A stretch of DNA of 64,000 bases from Thermodesulfobium acidiphilum (GCF_003057965.1 NZ_CP020921.1:1127001-1191000), one strand, 5' to 3'. Counted from the first letter of the stretch, positions 26,035 through 36,038 are shown. The notes: a model not told the origin generated them from the sequence alone. Numbers and translations are program-made.

Positions 26035-29000
26035 TTAAATGTTACCTAAAATTTCACCAAGCTCATCTCTTGGCATCGGCCTATAGAACAAATATCCCTG
26101 AAAGTAATCACAATTCATAGATTTTAGAATATCAAACTGCTCTACAGTTTCTACTCCTTCTGCAATTGTCTTTATATTTAGCGAATGTGCAAGAAAAATA
26201 ATGGAATTTATAATGTTTCTTGTTTTATAGTTTTCTATATCTCTTATAAACGATATATCTATTTTTAATGTCTCAATGTCGAGCATTGAAAGATATGACA
26301 GGGAAGAAAAACCAGTACCAAAATCATCTAAGGAAAAATATATGCCATATTTTTTTAACTCTCTAATAAGATCTGAAATATAATCAAAGCTGTTTATAAA
26401 TGCTCTTTCAACAATCTCTATTTTCAATAAATCCATTTGCAGGTGATGAAATTTTAGTTTAGAAAATAAATCTTCTCTCAAACTCCTTTGCATCAAACTT
26501 TTAGAAGAAAGGTTAATTGATATAGGAATCGTTTTTTTAAAAGATTGCAAGTCATCAAGGACATTCTCTATGAGTTGGTGTTCTGCATCTATTATAAGGG
26601 GGGTTTTTTCTAAATATTCTATAAAATCAATTGGAGGAATTATTTTACCATCTTTATTCCAGCGCATTAAAGCCTCTGCCCCAACAATTTTTCTATCTTT
26701 ATTTACATAAGGTTGATAAAAGGCAATAAATTCTTTGTTTGCTACCGCAAGATCTAAATCTAACTTTAGTCTTAAAGCTTTTGTAGCCTCTATTTCTAAA
26801 TCCTGCCTGAAAAAACCTATCTGGTTTTCTCCTTTTTCTTTGGCATCTGCAAGAGCTATCATGGCTTTATTTAGTAAATCTTCAGAAGTATTAGCATCCC
26901 TAGGAAACAGGCTAAGTCCTATGTTAAATGAAACAGAAATATTTTTATTCAACATCTCATAGGGTTCTATAATACCACTTAAGATCTTTGAAACTACTAT
27001 AAGTATGTCCTCTTCCGCTTTTAAATCTTTAACTAGAATGCCAAATCTGTCAGATTCAAGCTTCGCTATAACATCGTATGCCTTTAGATTGTCCTTCAAC
27101 CTCTGAGCTATTTTTTTTAGCATATAATCTCCAACTTCAAAACCATAGGCTTCGTTTATTCTTTTAAAGTTTAGAGGATTTATTATAGCTACTGAAAAAA
27201 TCTGGTTTTCAGATTTCGCTCTTTCTAAAAGTTTTTCTAACTCCATTTTAAATGAGTTTAAATTAATTAATCCAGTTGTGCCATCATAATTAACTAATCT
27301 GTCTAATTCTCTTAAAAGCTCATCATCTTTCTCAATTTCCTTACCTACTGCTATATAGTGAGTAATATTTAACCCCTCAAAAAATGGCATTATATTGACA
27401 TAAAAATCCTTTAATAAGCCATTTTTCATCCTATATTTCATTAATCCTGAATAGGTATTTCCGGATTTCAAAATTTTATAAAAGTTTTTTAAAAATTCTT
27501 TTGTATGCGTTCTTGGAGAAAATATAGAGTGGTGTTTACCTATAATCTCATCTTTCGAATAACCAGATATTCTAAGAGCTCTATCATTTACATATACTAT
27601 GTTAAAATTACTGTCAGTAACTGCTACAAACTCAAAACCAGCATCCAAAGCACTAAGAGTTATCTTTGAGAACTTTTCATCTTCCAGTTTATTCAGGATA
27701 AATTCAATTTGTTGCTGAATTACTTTAAATAAGTTAAATATCTCATTATTGAAAAGACTTTCAGTAAAAATTAGAACAAGAGAACCAATAATATCTTCTT
27801 TAAAGGATATGCTTAGCGCAATACAAGAATTAAACCCATAAGAGCAAACAAATTCTCTAAATGGGCAAATATCCTGTGAGCAAATGTCTTCTAATAAATA
27901 TATACCTTTACTGTTTAGACTCTTTATTAGAGGTTCATCTGATTGTAAAAACTTATTATTTGTAAATAGGCGACCTACCATTTTCGCCTTATCTAAATAT
28001 CCTTGAAATCTATCATCTTTAGCTGAAAAGTAGACAACTTCAAAATTTTTATTACTTTTTAAAACTACATAAGACACTTCCATACCCAGATTTTCAACCA
28101 AAAGCATGGGTAAGGACGATAAAAATTCTTCCTTTGTTTTTATTTTCAGAGATAAATTGCTAATTTCATACAAGGTATTATAAATCCTTGATTTCAACTC
28201 TAATTGATCTTCATATTCTACAAGTTTTGTAACATCCATTGATAGATCAACAAAACGATAAACTTCACCATTTTGCATAACAGGTATTATTGTTGAATTA
28301 AGATAGAATATTGAACCATCCTTTGCTTTGTTTACAAACCTACAAGTACAAGACTCTCCTGCCAGGATCTTTTTCCAAAGCTTTTCATAAAAAGTTTTAT
28401 CATGATGCCCTGACTTAAAGATTCTTGGATTCTGACCAATCAACTCTTCTTTAGAATAGCCTGATATATCGGATACAGCCTTGTTTGCGTCTAATATAGT
28501 GCCATCTTTATCTGTAATTACCACCCACTCGTGGGATATAGAAATAGCTTGATTTAAAACAAGCATATTTTTTTGGGATTCAATCTTTTCTAAAGCAAAA
28601 GATAAATCCAATTGGAGTTCTTCTAGAAGGTGTAAATGATCCTCGTCAAAGGAGTATAACGTATCGTTGATCAACAGAATATATTTAACCTTATCCCCTT
28701 TAAGAATAGGTATAGAACAGGTTGAATGTATATTGTAAGCGTTATAAAAATCATGCCAGTATGAAGTATCTATTTGTTTTGCTGCATTTGGTATCAGACT
28801 TACTTTCTTTGTATGATAAGCTTTTGATACTGAGCCCTTACCATATGGAGTTTGCTCATCTACACCAATCGTCAGATTCCTTACAGTTTCTTCCAATTCT
28901 TTTGTCTTTGCTTTTGTATAAATCTGTTTGAAAAGTAAGTTCTCATCTATATAGCCTATTGTAGAGTACAAAAAACCTGCCTCGTCAACAATTATGTCAC

Positions 29001-29451
29001 AAGATTTTTTCAACAATTCTTCTTCATCATTTACTCTTACTATTAACTGGTTTATCTGACTTAAAGTAAAAAATAGTTTCTCGTATGACCTTTCTTTAGT
29101 CCTATCTAAAACTAACACCAGACCAGAAGGTTTATTTTCATATTCTATCGTGTAAGCAAATGCTGATACCGGTATAAAAGTGTTTGATTTTGATAAAAGC
29201 GAGTAGTTTTTATATTCTACAACAAAATTTTGTCCAACTGCGCGTTTTTTTAGGTTCGCCTTTATTTCTTCTTTGACTGTATCTGTCACAAAATCCAATA
29301 TACTTTTTCCAATAATATCATCTGGACTCTCATATTCTAAAATTTTAGCAAAGCGCTTATTTGCAAAAACTATTCTACCCTCTATACCTTGATCTATATA
29401 AACACCAAATATAGAAAAGCGCAATATAGCGTCAAAAAAATCTAAATTCAT
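26035..29451 (-). CDS. PAS/GAF sensor with degenerate GGDEF and intact EAL domain
   Basis: A 1138-residue cytosolic signalling protein. Rough order: PAS (1-125), GAF (130-295), PAS (300-415), GAF (420-600), PAS (605-730), GGDEF (735-885) and EAL (890-1130). The cyclase motif reads ESDRF at residues 799-803 instead of GGDEF, so c-di-GMP synthesis is unlikely. The EAL domain keeps EALMRW near 925, the Asn in INLSS, the Glu in EIVE, DDFGTGFSSL near 1041, LKIDISF, AEGVET and FQGYLF, so it is probably an active c-di-GMP phosphodiesterase. No membrane segment is seen. Ligands of the PAS and GAF domains cannot be told. Confidence 0.9.
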   Translation of the reverse strand: MNLDFFDAILRFSIFGVYIDQGIEGRIVFANKRFAKILEYESPDDIIGKSILDFVTDTVKEEIKANLKKRAVGQNFVVEYKNYSLLSKSNTFIPVSAFAYTIEYENKPSGLVLVLDRTKERSYEKLFFTLSQINQLIVRVNDEEELLKKSCDIIVDEAGFLYSTIGYIDENLLFKQIYTKAKTKELEETVRNLTIGVDEQTPYGKGSVSKAYHTKKVSLIPNAAKQIDTSYWHDFYNAYNIHSTCSIPILKGDKVKYILLINDTLYSFDEDHLHLLEELQLDLSFALEKIESQKNMLVLNQAISISHEWVVITDKDGTILDANKAVSDISGYSKEELIGQNPRIFKSGHHDKTFYEKLWKKILAGESCTCRFVNKAKDGSIFYLNSTIIPVMQNGEVYRFVDLSMDVTKLVEYEDQLELKSRIYNTLYEISNLSLKIKTKEEFLSSLPMLLVENLGMEVSYVVLKSNKNFEVVYFSAKDDRFQGYLDKAKMVGRLFTNNKFLQSDEPLIKSLNSKGIYLLEDICSQDICPFREFVCSYGFNSCIALSISFKEDIIGSLVLIFTESLFNNEIFNLFKVIQQQIEFILNKLEDEKFSKITLSALDAGFEFVAVTDSNFNIVYVNDRALRISGYSKDEIIGKHHSIFSPRTHTKEFLKNFYKILKSGNTYSGLMKYRMKNGLLKDFYVNIMPFFEGLNITHYIAVGKEIEKDDELLRELDRLVNYDGTTGLINLNSFKMELEKLLERAKSENQIFSVAIINPLNFKRINEAYGFEVGDYMLKKIAQRLKDNLKAYDVIAKLESDRFGILVKDLKAEEDILIVVSKILSGIIEPYEMLNKNISVSFNIGLSLFPRDANTSEDLLNKAMIALADAKEKGENQIGFFRQDLEIEATKALRLKLDLDLAVANKEFIAFYQPYVNKDRKIVGAEALMRWNKDGKIIPPIDFIEYLEKTPLIIDAEHQLIENVLDDLQSFKKTIPISINLSSKSLMQRSLREDLFSKLKFHHLQMDLLKIEIVERAFINSFDYISDLIRELKKYGIYFSLDDFGTGFSSLSYLSMLDIETLKIDISFIRDIENYKTRNIINSIIFLAHSLNIKTIAEGVETVEQFDILKSMNCDYFQGYLFYRPMPRDELGEILGNI

Positions 29452-29713
29452 AAATATTACCTCTAAATTAAATTAAAATTTTAATAATACATAGACCAAA
29501 AATTCAAAAATATAATTCAAAATAATAACATAGTATAATTATCAAAAAATAGCCAATAAATAAAAGTATTTTAAAACATTTAATTAATAAAATCAAATTT
29601 TATTTCTTAATTATCGATAAAAAACAACACTATCTCTAACATAAAGAAAATAGTTATCAGTAAAAAAAATTAGAAAGAAGAAACAAATAAAATAATATAA
29701 CCGAAAATTAATC
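29452..29713. other. AT-rich intergenic region upstream of the EAL gene
   Basis: About 260 bases of very AT-rich DNA between priA (ending at 29714) and the start of the EAL gene. I see no reading frame, tRNA or clear terminator. It must hold the promoter of the EAL gene on the minus strand; several TATA-like hexamers occur, none with a convincing -35. Confidence 0.4.
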
Positions 29714-31909
29714 CTAAAAATAGTACAACGGATCTACATCTACAATAAATATTTTTTTATTCTTCGGAGAATATCTCTTTAATAATATTTCAAGAAAGTC
29801 TTTTCTCACGTCCTTGTCCTTAAACCTGATCAGAGAATACATCCTATAATTTCCGTGCAGTCTCAAAATTGGACAAAACTTTGGTGCAGTTACTTTTATA
29901 TCCCTATTTTCAAACAAAACGTATACCTCTTTTAAAATTTCTCTAAATTTTTTCGCCTCGTCCTTTACTTCTGTAAGTTTTCCATTCCATCTAAACATCA
30001 CTTCATAACTAAAAGGAGGGCAAAACATATCCTTTCTTAATTCCAATTCTTCCAATAAAAAATCCCAATAGCTTATTGTCGTATACTTACGAATAATAGG
30101 CACCTGATCTTCGCTCGCCTGAATTACCACCTTACCTCCCATAGAATATCTCCCTGCTCTGCCTGTTACCTGAACCAGCAATTGATATAGCTTTTCAAAC
30201 GACCTAAAATCTGGTATAGAAGTCAAAGGCTCTAAAAAAGGTATACCCACAAAGTTTATTTTCGGAAAGTTTAAACCCTTTGTAATTATCTGAGTGCCAA
30301 CTAAGAAATCTATCTTTCCATCTAAAATATCTTTAAGAACAGCTTTTAGCTTTGAATAGGTATTTACGCTGTCAGAGTCAATTCTTTCCACATTAGCATC
30401 TGGAAAGATGTTTTTTAACTCTTCGGTAATCTTTTGAGATCCAGCGCCGTATTGTTTGAAATTCAAGCCTGAACACTTTTTACAAACTGGGTCTGTGGTA
30501 AACTTATAGCCGCAATGATGACATACATACACCCTTTTCCCTTTTATAACATGAACGCACATCGGCACATCACAATTTTTACACTTTACTAACTCTCCGC
30601 AATCAGCACAACTAACAAATGGATAAAATCCTCTTCTTGGCACGAAAATAATAGCTTGCTCTTTTTTTTCTTTTACTTCCTTCAGGGAGTTTATAAATTC
30701 TTCGCTAAACGATCCATAAAAGTTATTTCTTTTGACGATATTTATTTTTGGCAAGCTAAATTCTCCAAATCTTTTGGACAGATAATAAGAAAAAACTTCT
30801 CCATCAAGAATTCTTTTCCCCAGGTCCACACTCGGAGTAGCGCTCACATACAAAACTGGACAATTGTTATACCTTGCTCTCTCTCTCGCTAAAATTCTCG
30901 CATCATATCTTATAAAGTCGTCCTGTTTATAATTTTCGCTTTGCTCTTCGTCCACTATAATTATTCCTATATCGTTTATAGGTAAAAAGATCAAAGATCT
31001 AGGACCGATAAATATTTTCTCAGTCAAATTCGTGATGATGTTCAAAAGTTTGTTTCTTTCAGACTTGCCCAGCTGACTGTGCCAGACATATACAAGATTG
31101 GGAAATCTCTTTTCCAGCATATCTACAAAGTGCGTCGCAAGAGTAATCTCTGGCAAAAGAAGCATTGCATTCTTTCCCTTTTTTAGAACTTCCACAATCA
31201 GCTTTAAATAAACCTCAGTCTTGCCACTCCCGGTAGTCCCTACTAAAGAGAGCTCACTGTTTCTATTTAGATACCCTTTGAAATATTTAAAAGCCCTATC
31301 TTGCTCATCGTTTAGAATTGATAAGTTTTCATATTTCTCAATCTCATCAGCCTTTTTATAAAGATCTAAATTAGCCTTGTCATTTCTTATATTAGTTTCA
31401 CTAACCATATCTACTAATCTCTCAGATAGGGCATACCTAAAGGTATCTTTATACTTACTTTTTATATATGAAAGGTCGTATTCTCTCCTGTTTAATTGCT
31501 CTAATAGATCCTTGAGATTGTCTGAAAATAGTAAAGAACATTCTAAAACCTCTTGCCCCTTTTTTGATATTTTTACTTTATTTTTCGATAATAACTTCAT
31601 ATTAAAGGAGGGAAAAAGTTTTAGAGCACTGCTGGGGGTAACAAAATAATATTCACAGATGAATTTATATAGTTTATACAGGTCATCATTGAAAAATTTT
31701 TTTTCATAAATTGAGTTAACGAATTTAAGCTCGGATAAATTTTCCTGTCCTATAAACTCTTTTGAAGATTCAACAATGCCCAAATAGCTTTTCTCGCTCA
31801 CAGGCACATCTACCAGAGAACCTGATTCAATATCTCTTTCAGATTTGATATAATAGCTTAGTCTCTTATTTATATTTGGTAATTGAACGTCTAAAATATA
31901 TTTTTTCAT
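29714..31909 (-). CDS. priA: Primosomal replication helicase PriA
   Basis: A 731-residue helicase that restarts stalled replication forks. Walker A is GTTGSGKT near residue 222. The zinc module has eight cysteines in pairs (CADCG, CKNC, CHHCG, CKKC) near 435-485, and helicase motifs V and VI (GTQIITKGLNFP, QVTGRAGR) follow. Motif II reads DEEQ (320-323), where the family normally has DEEH. The ATG at 31909 follows TGAGGG; the TTG at 31921 overlaps the SD and is rejected. It lies head to head with xth, only 33 bases apart. Confidence 0.93.
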   Translation of the reverse strand: MKKYILDVQLPNINKRLSYYIKSERDIESGSLVDVPVSEKSYLGIVESSKEFIGQENLSELKFVNSIYEKKFFNDDLYKLYKFICEYYFVTPSSALKLFPSFNMKLLSKNKVKISKKGQEVLECSLLFSDNLKDLLEQLNRREYDLSYIKSKYKDTFRYALSERLVDMVSETNIRNDKANLDLYKKADEIEKYENLSILNDEQDRAFKYFKGYLNRNSELSLVGTTGSGKTEVYLKLIVEVLKKGKNAMLLLPEITLATHFVDMLEKRFPNLVYVWHSQLGKSERNKLLNIITNLTEKIFIGPRSLIFLPINDIGIIIVDEEQSENYKQDDFIRYDARILARERARYNNCPVLYVSATPSVDLGKRILDGEVFSYYLSKRFGEFSLPKINIVKRNNFYGSFSEEFINSLKEVKEKKEQAIIFVPRRGFYPFVSCADCGELVKCKNCDVPMCVHVIKGKRVYVCHHCGYKFTTDPVCKKCSGLNFKQYGAGSQKITEELKNIFPDANVERIDSDSVNTYSKLKAVLKDILDGKIDFLVGTQIITKGLNFPKINFVGIPFLEPLTSIPDFRSFEKLYQLLVQVTGRAGRYSMGGKVVIQASEDQVPIIRKYTTISYWDFLLEELELRKDMFCPPFSYEVMFRWNGKLTEVKDEAKKFREILKEVYVLFENRDIKVTAPKFCPILRLHGNYRMYSLIRFKDKDVRKDFLEILLKRYSPKNKKIFIVDVDPLYYF

Positions 31910-31942
31910 AAAAACCCTCAATTCTTTTAAAGGAGTCTAAAT

Positions 31943-32707
31943 TTGATTATAACTACCTTTAATGTAAATTCTATAAGAAGCAGGACTGACATTGTAAACC
32001 TGCTTATAGAAAAACATAACCCAGAAATAATAGCCCTCCAGGAAATAAAATGTACTCTAGATCTTTTCCCAAACCTTGCTTTTCCAGATTATAAGTGTCT
32101 GGTATCCGGAGAGAAATCATATAACGGTGTAGCAATTTGCACAAAACTTGATTCTAGCCGCTTTGAAAACGAATTTCAAGATACTGTAAATCAGAAAAGA
32201 TCCATATTTGCAAAATTTGAAAACTTTACCCTTATGAATATATACTTTCCTCACGGCGATCTTAGGGGTACAGACAAGTTCTATTATAAATTAGATTTTT
32301 ATAAAAAATTACTTGTTTTTCTCAAAGAAAATTTTACCCCGAACGATCCTATAATTATGCTCGGAGACTTTAACGTAGCTTTGACAGATTTTGACGTATA
32401 TGACCCAGAAATCCTAAAAGACACCATCGGCACAATGCCAGAAGAAAGAGAAGCTTTAAAGGAGCTCCTTAATTATGGTTTTATAGATACATACAGACAT
32501 TTACACCCAAACGATCCAGGTTTCACATGGTTTAGCTATATTGGAGGTGATATATGGAAAAACAACGGAATGAGAATAGATTACATTCTGGTAACCAAAC
32601 CTCTTATAAATAAAGTAAAGAAAGTTGAAGTTGACATATCTCTTAGAAGAAGAAGAATTCCAAAGCCATCTGATCACGCCCCCCTTGTTATGGAAATTGA
32701 TCTCTAA
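31943..32707 (+). CDS. xth: Exodeoxyribonuclease III
   Basis: A 254-residue AP endonuclease/3'-exonuclease for base-excision repair. It shows FNVNSIRSR at residue 5, the metal ligand Glu in LQEIKC near 34, YFPHGD near 100, LGDFNVA near 133, GFTWFSYIGG near 192 and the catalytic SDHAPL near 243. The TTG start at 31943 follows AAAGGAG. It overlaps rsmA tail to tail by four bases. Confidence 0.95.
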   Translation: MIITTFNVNSIRSRTDIVNLLIEKHNPEIIALQEIKCTLDLFPNLAFPDYKCLVSGEKSYNGVAICTKLDSSRFENEFQDTVNQKRSIFAKFENFTLMNIYFPHGDLRGTDKFYYKLDFYKKLLVFLKENFTPNDPIIMLGDFNVALTDFDVYDPEILKDTIGTMPEEREALKELLNYGFIDTYRHLHPNDPGFTWFSYIGGDIWKNNGMRIDYILVTKPLINKVKKVEVDISLRRRRIPKPSDHAPLVMEIDL

Positions 32708-33495
32708 AGAGATCTTCCCTTTAAAAGTCTAAAGATCCTCCAGTACATTTCAGGATCTATCTGTCCAGGTCTCATTGAAAGCAAATTTTCGTTCATTTCT
32801 GAAAAAATTCTAATATACTCTTCAGTTAATACATTCTTTATAATTTTTCTTGGTTGAGAAAAAACTTTTCTTAAGAAATCTTCAAAATCTTTACAGTGCA
32901 GCTTCTTTTCATAAAAATCACTTTTTGGGACTAATCTTATTACAATAGACCTTACCTTCGGTTTTGGATAAAAACAGTTCTCTTTAACTTCAAAAAGTAT
33001 ATCCCCCTCGAAAAAATTTTGAATGAGAACGCTTAATCTACCATATCCTTTAGCTCCTGGCAAAGCAAAAAGTCTTTGAGACATTTCTTTTTGGATCATT
33101 ATGGTCATACTCTTCAGTGATATATCCTCTTTTATCAGTTTTACAATTATTAAAGATGCAATATTGTAAGGCAAGTTTGCAATAACGTTTACTTTTTTTT
33201 CTATAAATCTTAGTTCGGTTTCAAGAACGTCAGACAACATAATTTTTTTTCCATATAAAGAGAGATATTTTGCGAATTCTTTGCATAAAAAGGCATACAA
33301 ACCTCTATCAACTTCTATCCCCAAATAATTATTCGGTAATTTTATAAGATACTTCGTCAGCGCTCCTTTTCCAGGTCCAATTTCTAGTATAAAGTCTTCT
33401 TTTTCAATAAATGCTGATTCAACTATCTTTTTTGAAATATTTTGATCCACCAAGAAATTTTGGCCGTATCTTTTTAATGGTGCAAGATTTCTCAT
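32704..33495 (-). CDS. rsmA: 16S rRNA (adenine-1518/1519-N6) dimethyltransferase
   Basis: A 263-residue KsgA-type methyltransferase that dimethylates two adenines of helix 45 in 16S rRNA. The SAM site is LEIGPGKGALT near residue 37, preceded by the typical KRYGQNFLVD, and the catalytic NLPYN lies near 105. A C-terminal helical domain completes it. It follows pdxA by 15 bases without a strong SD, so it is probably co-transcribed with pdxA and the heme genes. Confidence 0.94.
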   Translation of the reverse strand: MRNLAPLKRYGQNFLVDQNISKKIVESAFIEKEDFILEIGPGKGALTKYLIKLPNNYLGIEVDRGLYAFLCKEFAKYLSLYGKKIMLSDVLETELRFIEKKVNVIANLPYNIASLIIVKLIKEDISLKSMTIMIQKEMSQRLFALPGAKGYGRLSVLIQNFFEGDILFEVKENCFYPKPKVRSIVIRLVPKSDFYEKKLHCKDFEDFLRKVFSQPRKIIKNVLTEEYIRIFSEMNENLLSMRPGQIDPEMYWRIFRLLKGRSL

Positions 33496-33510
33496 TACTT
33501 AAGTAATATC

Positions 33511-34542
33511 TTAAAAACTATTAGTGGTAAAACGAATGAAGTTTTCATAAAAATCAAATATTAACTCTAACCCTCCTTCATCTACTCTTTTAGGATCTTT
33601 TGCAACAGAGTATCCAACCCCGTGAGCCAGAGTACATCTTAAAAAGGGCAATCCTATGTTTATCTCAATTATTCTTGGAAAGGATAAAGATTTCATAATT
33701 GACAAAAATTGATCGTGATAAAGAGATATTACAGCCCTTATATCCAGAGCTTTTAAATTAAAATATGCCGAATCGGGTGAAAGAGGACCAAAAAGTTCAA
33801 CATAAGAATAATTTGATCTCGCGTACTCGATAAATGGCTTTATGATAAGCTCTTCTTCACTCCCAATACTGCCACCCTCACCTGCATGAGGATTTAGACC
33901 CAATATAGCAATCTTTAAAGGTTTTATACCAAAAATATTTGCAAGATATATTATAGATTCGAGAGATAAGTTGAGCTTTTCAAAAGTAATCTGGTCTGAC
34001 ACATCTTTAATTGGTATATGATGAGAAAGAAGATTTAGAAGATAAAATCCATCGAAGAAGTTCATGCTAATATCTTTGCAATATCTTTCTTCAAGAAAGG
34101 TAGTATGCCCTAAAAATTTTTTGCCTATAGATTTTGATATTAAATATTTATTTATTGGCAAAGTCAAATAAAATTTTGAATTTCTTTCTTCTACAAATTT
34201 CAAAGACTCTATAAAGCACTCATAAGAAAATTTTCCTACTTTATAATCTGGCTTGCCAAGAACCTCTAAACCAAAATTACAATTAATATCTACAATTCCA
34301 TAACCTTTAGAACTATCAAAAGTAGGAATATCCAAGTCACAATCCATAAAATCACATAAATCATCAAAAAAGGCTTTGTTAGTAAAGAGTATAATTTTTT
34401 TATCCTTATTTTTCGTTAAATATTTAACCAAAGAAATTAAGCCAATTCCAGAAAGATCTCCACACGATACAACAGGTATAGAGACAACATCACAAGAATT
34501 AAAAGATTTTTCAAGGTTACCCTTATCATAAAAGTTACTCAT
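33511..34542 (-). CDS. pdxA: PdxA-family 4-phosphohydroxythreonine dehydrogenase, diverged
   Basis: A 343-residue PdxA-like dehydrogenase; the family oxidises 4-phosphohydroxy-L-threonine in vitamin B6 synthesis. The three metal-binding histidines seem kept, in GHTTFLEERY, SLYHDQFLS and AHGVGYSV, and GLNPHAGEGG is typical. Several usually invariant residues differ: the N-terminal GDPxGIGPE reads GDLSGIGLIS, and DHGTA reads AHGVG. It may be a diverged PdxA or a PdxA2-like enzyme with another substrate. It lies between rsmA and the heme genes on one strand, and an AGGATT precedes its ATG. Confidence 0.7.
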   Translation of the reverse strand: MSNFYDKGNLEKSFNSCDVVSIPVVSCGDLSGIGLISLVKYLTKNKDKKIILFTNKAFFDDLCDFMDCDLDIPTFDSSKGYGIVDINCNFGLEVLGKPDYKVGKFSYECFIESLKFVEERNSKFYLTLPINKYLISKSIGKKFLGHTTFLEERYCKDISMNFFDGFYLLNLLSHHIPIKDVSDQITFEKLNLSLESIIYLANIFGIKPLKIAILGLNPHAGEGGSIGSEEELIIKPFIEYARSNYSYVELFGPLSPDSAYFNLKALDIRAVISLYHDQFLSIMKSLSFPRIIEINIGLPFLRCTLAHGVGYSVAKDPKRVDEGGLELIFDFYENFIRFTTNSF

Positions 34543-34575
34543 AAATAATCCTGCCTTTGAAAACTTTCTATTTTT

Positions 34576-35055
34576 TCAATCTTTAATTTTGAACCTTACA
34601 TCAATTTTAAAAATTCTTTTAGCAGGAAGCTCTATTAAACTTATTACCCCATCTTCTTTCCGTAGTTCTTCGATAAAAGCGTCAATTTCTTCTTTGGATG
34701 GCATTATCAAGGTAAACCAAAGATTGTATTCATGATCTCTAAGGTAGTTATGAGAAACGCCATGACATTTATTAATCCTTTCTACTATTTTATCAATGTG
34801 ATTCTTGTCTACCTTCAATCCTATTAGAGTTCCTTTAAAACCCAATTTTCTCGGATCAAATACGCCACCTATCAACCTAATTATACCTTCTGACTTTAGC
34901 TTCTTAAGTAGCTCTATTGTCTTTTCACCACTTAATCCCAATTGAGCTCCCAGCTCATCAAAAGGTCTTTCTACAATAGGAAAGTTGTGTTGGATCTTTT
35001 CTAAAAGAGCCTCTTCTAGTTCAGTTAGTTTTATTTTTTTCTCATTAGACACCAA
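34576..35055 (-). CDS. ahbB: Siroheme decarboxylase subunit (AhbA/AhbB, Lrp/AsnC-like)
   Basis: A 159-residue protein with an N-terminal Lrp-type helix-turn-helix and a C-terminal RAM-like domain of the AhbA/B-NirDLGH group. These are not regulators: they remove carboxyl groups from the acetate side chains at C12 and C18 of siroheme. Hallmarks are IRLIGGVFDPRKLGFKG near residue 60, HNYLRDHEYNLWFTL near 100 and LPAKRIFKIDVRF at the end. It starts at TTG (35055) or GTG (35052), overlapping ahbD by about 25 bases. Known enzymes use two paralogous subunits and only one is here. Whether it is A or B is uncertain. Confidence 0.85.
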   Translation of the reverse strand: MVSNEKKIKLTELEEALLEKIQHNFPIVERPFDELGAQLGLSGEKTIELLKKLKSEGIIRLIGGVFDPRKLGFKGTLIGLKVDKNHIDKIVERINKCHGVSHNYLRDHEYNLWFTLIMPSKEEIDAFIEELRKEDGVISLIELPAKRIFKIDVRFKIKD

Positions 35056-36038
35056 GGTTCTTCTCCTAAATAGTCTTTGTTGTAAAAGAGCGCTCTTGCC
35101 CTACAACCACCACAAATTTCTTTATATACACATTTTCCACAAGATCCTTTAAGATTACCTTCTCTTAACTCTTTAAATAAAGGAGCATCTCTCCAAATAT
35201 TAGAAAACCTTTCCAACTTTACGTTTCCTACCTTTATAGGCATATATGGACAGGGCCACACGTCGCCTTCAGGGGTAATTGAACAATATCCTGTGCCAGC
35301 AAGACAACCTTTTGTAAATCTGGTCTCAATTCCCAGAGTTTTTGCAATTCTCATGTATTGTGGAGCACAAGTAGGTTTTAATTCTATATTTACACTCTTA
35401 GACTTCAAAAGTACCTTTTTCAAAAGATCTTCGTAGTCCTGAGCATTTAAGCTTTCTATTTCAATATCTACCGCCCTTCCAGTAGGCACTAAAAAAAATA
35501 TATGATGAGCATCAGCGCCAATTTCAACAGCAAAGTCTGTAATATCTAAAATTTCATTAATGTTTCTTTTAGTTACAGTAGTGTTTATTTGAAATGAGAG
35601 ATTAATTTCTTTGAGCATTTTCATAGCATTTACGGCCCTAGACCATGCTCCTTCTACTCCTCTAAATCTATCGTGTTCTGACTGATTCAGACTATCCAAA
35701 CTAATGCTGATTCTTGAAGCGCCTGCTTTTTTTAGCTTTAAAGCTACATCTTTATCAATAAGAGTTCCATTAGTCCCAAAAACAGGCCTTAGCCCAATGC
35801 TACTTGCATATTCAGTCAATTCGAATATATCTTCCCTTAAAAGAGGTTCTCCACCACTAAACACAATAATCTTAAATCCTGCCCTTTTTATCTCATCAAG
35901 CAGCAACTTTCCTTGTGTAGTAGTAAGCTCGTTATATTTTTTATCACCTGCATCCCTATAACAATGAACACATTTTAAGTTACATTCTTGTGTAGTATTC
36001 CAGGAACACAAAATAGGTTGATTGTTATCAGGCTTCAA
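35031..36038 (-). CDS. ahbD: Fe-coproporphyrin III decarboxylase-like radical SAM enzyme (heme synthase)
   Basis: A 335-residue radical SAM protein. The cluster motif is ECNLKCVHCYRDAG near residue 20. A SPASM-like C-terminal cysteine set, CLAGTGYCSITPEGDVWPC and CGKCVYKEICGGC, would bind auxiliary clusters. IFFLVPTGRA and TCAPQYMRIA are, to my knowledge, typical of AhbD, which decarboxylates two propionates of iron-coproporphyrin III to give heme b. The gene order with ahbB, hemB and ahbC supports this. It starts with a TTG behind AAGGGAG. A NirJ-type paralogue is the main alternative. Confidence 0.85.
   Translation of the reverse strand: MKPDNNQPILCSWNTTQECNLKCVHCYRDAGDKKYNELTTTQGKLLLDEIKRAGFKIIVFSGGEPLLREDIFELTEYASSIGLRPVFGTNGTLIDKDVALKLKKAGASRISISLDSLNQSEHDRFRGVEGAWSRAVNAMKMLKEINLSFQINTTVTKRNINEILDITDFAVEIGADAHHIFFLVPTGRAVDIEIESLNAQDYEDLLKKVLLKSKSVNIELKPTCAPQYMRIAKTLGIETRFTKGCLAGTGYCSITPEGDVWPCPYMPIKVGNVKLERFSNIWRDAPLFKELREGNLKGSCGKCVYKEICGGCRARALFYNKDYLGEEPWCLMRKK

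Noticed and set aside
34576-35055. Reading the Lrp/AsnC-like gene as a transcription regulator
   Set aside because: The HNYLRDH...NLWFTL and FKIDVRF blocks and the heme gene context fit siroheme decarboxylase.
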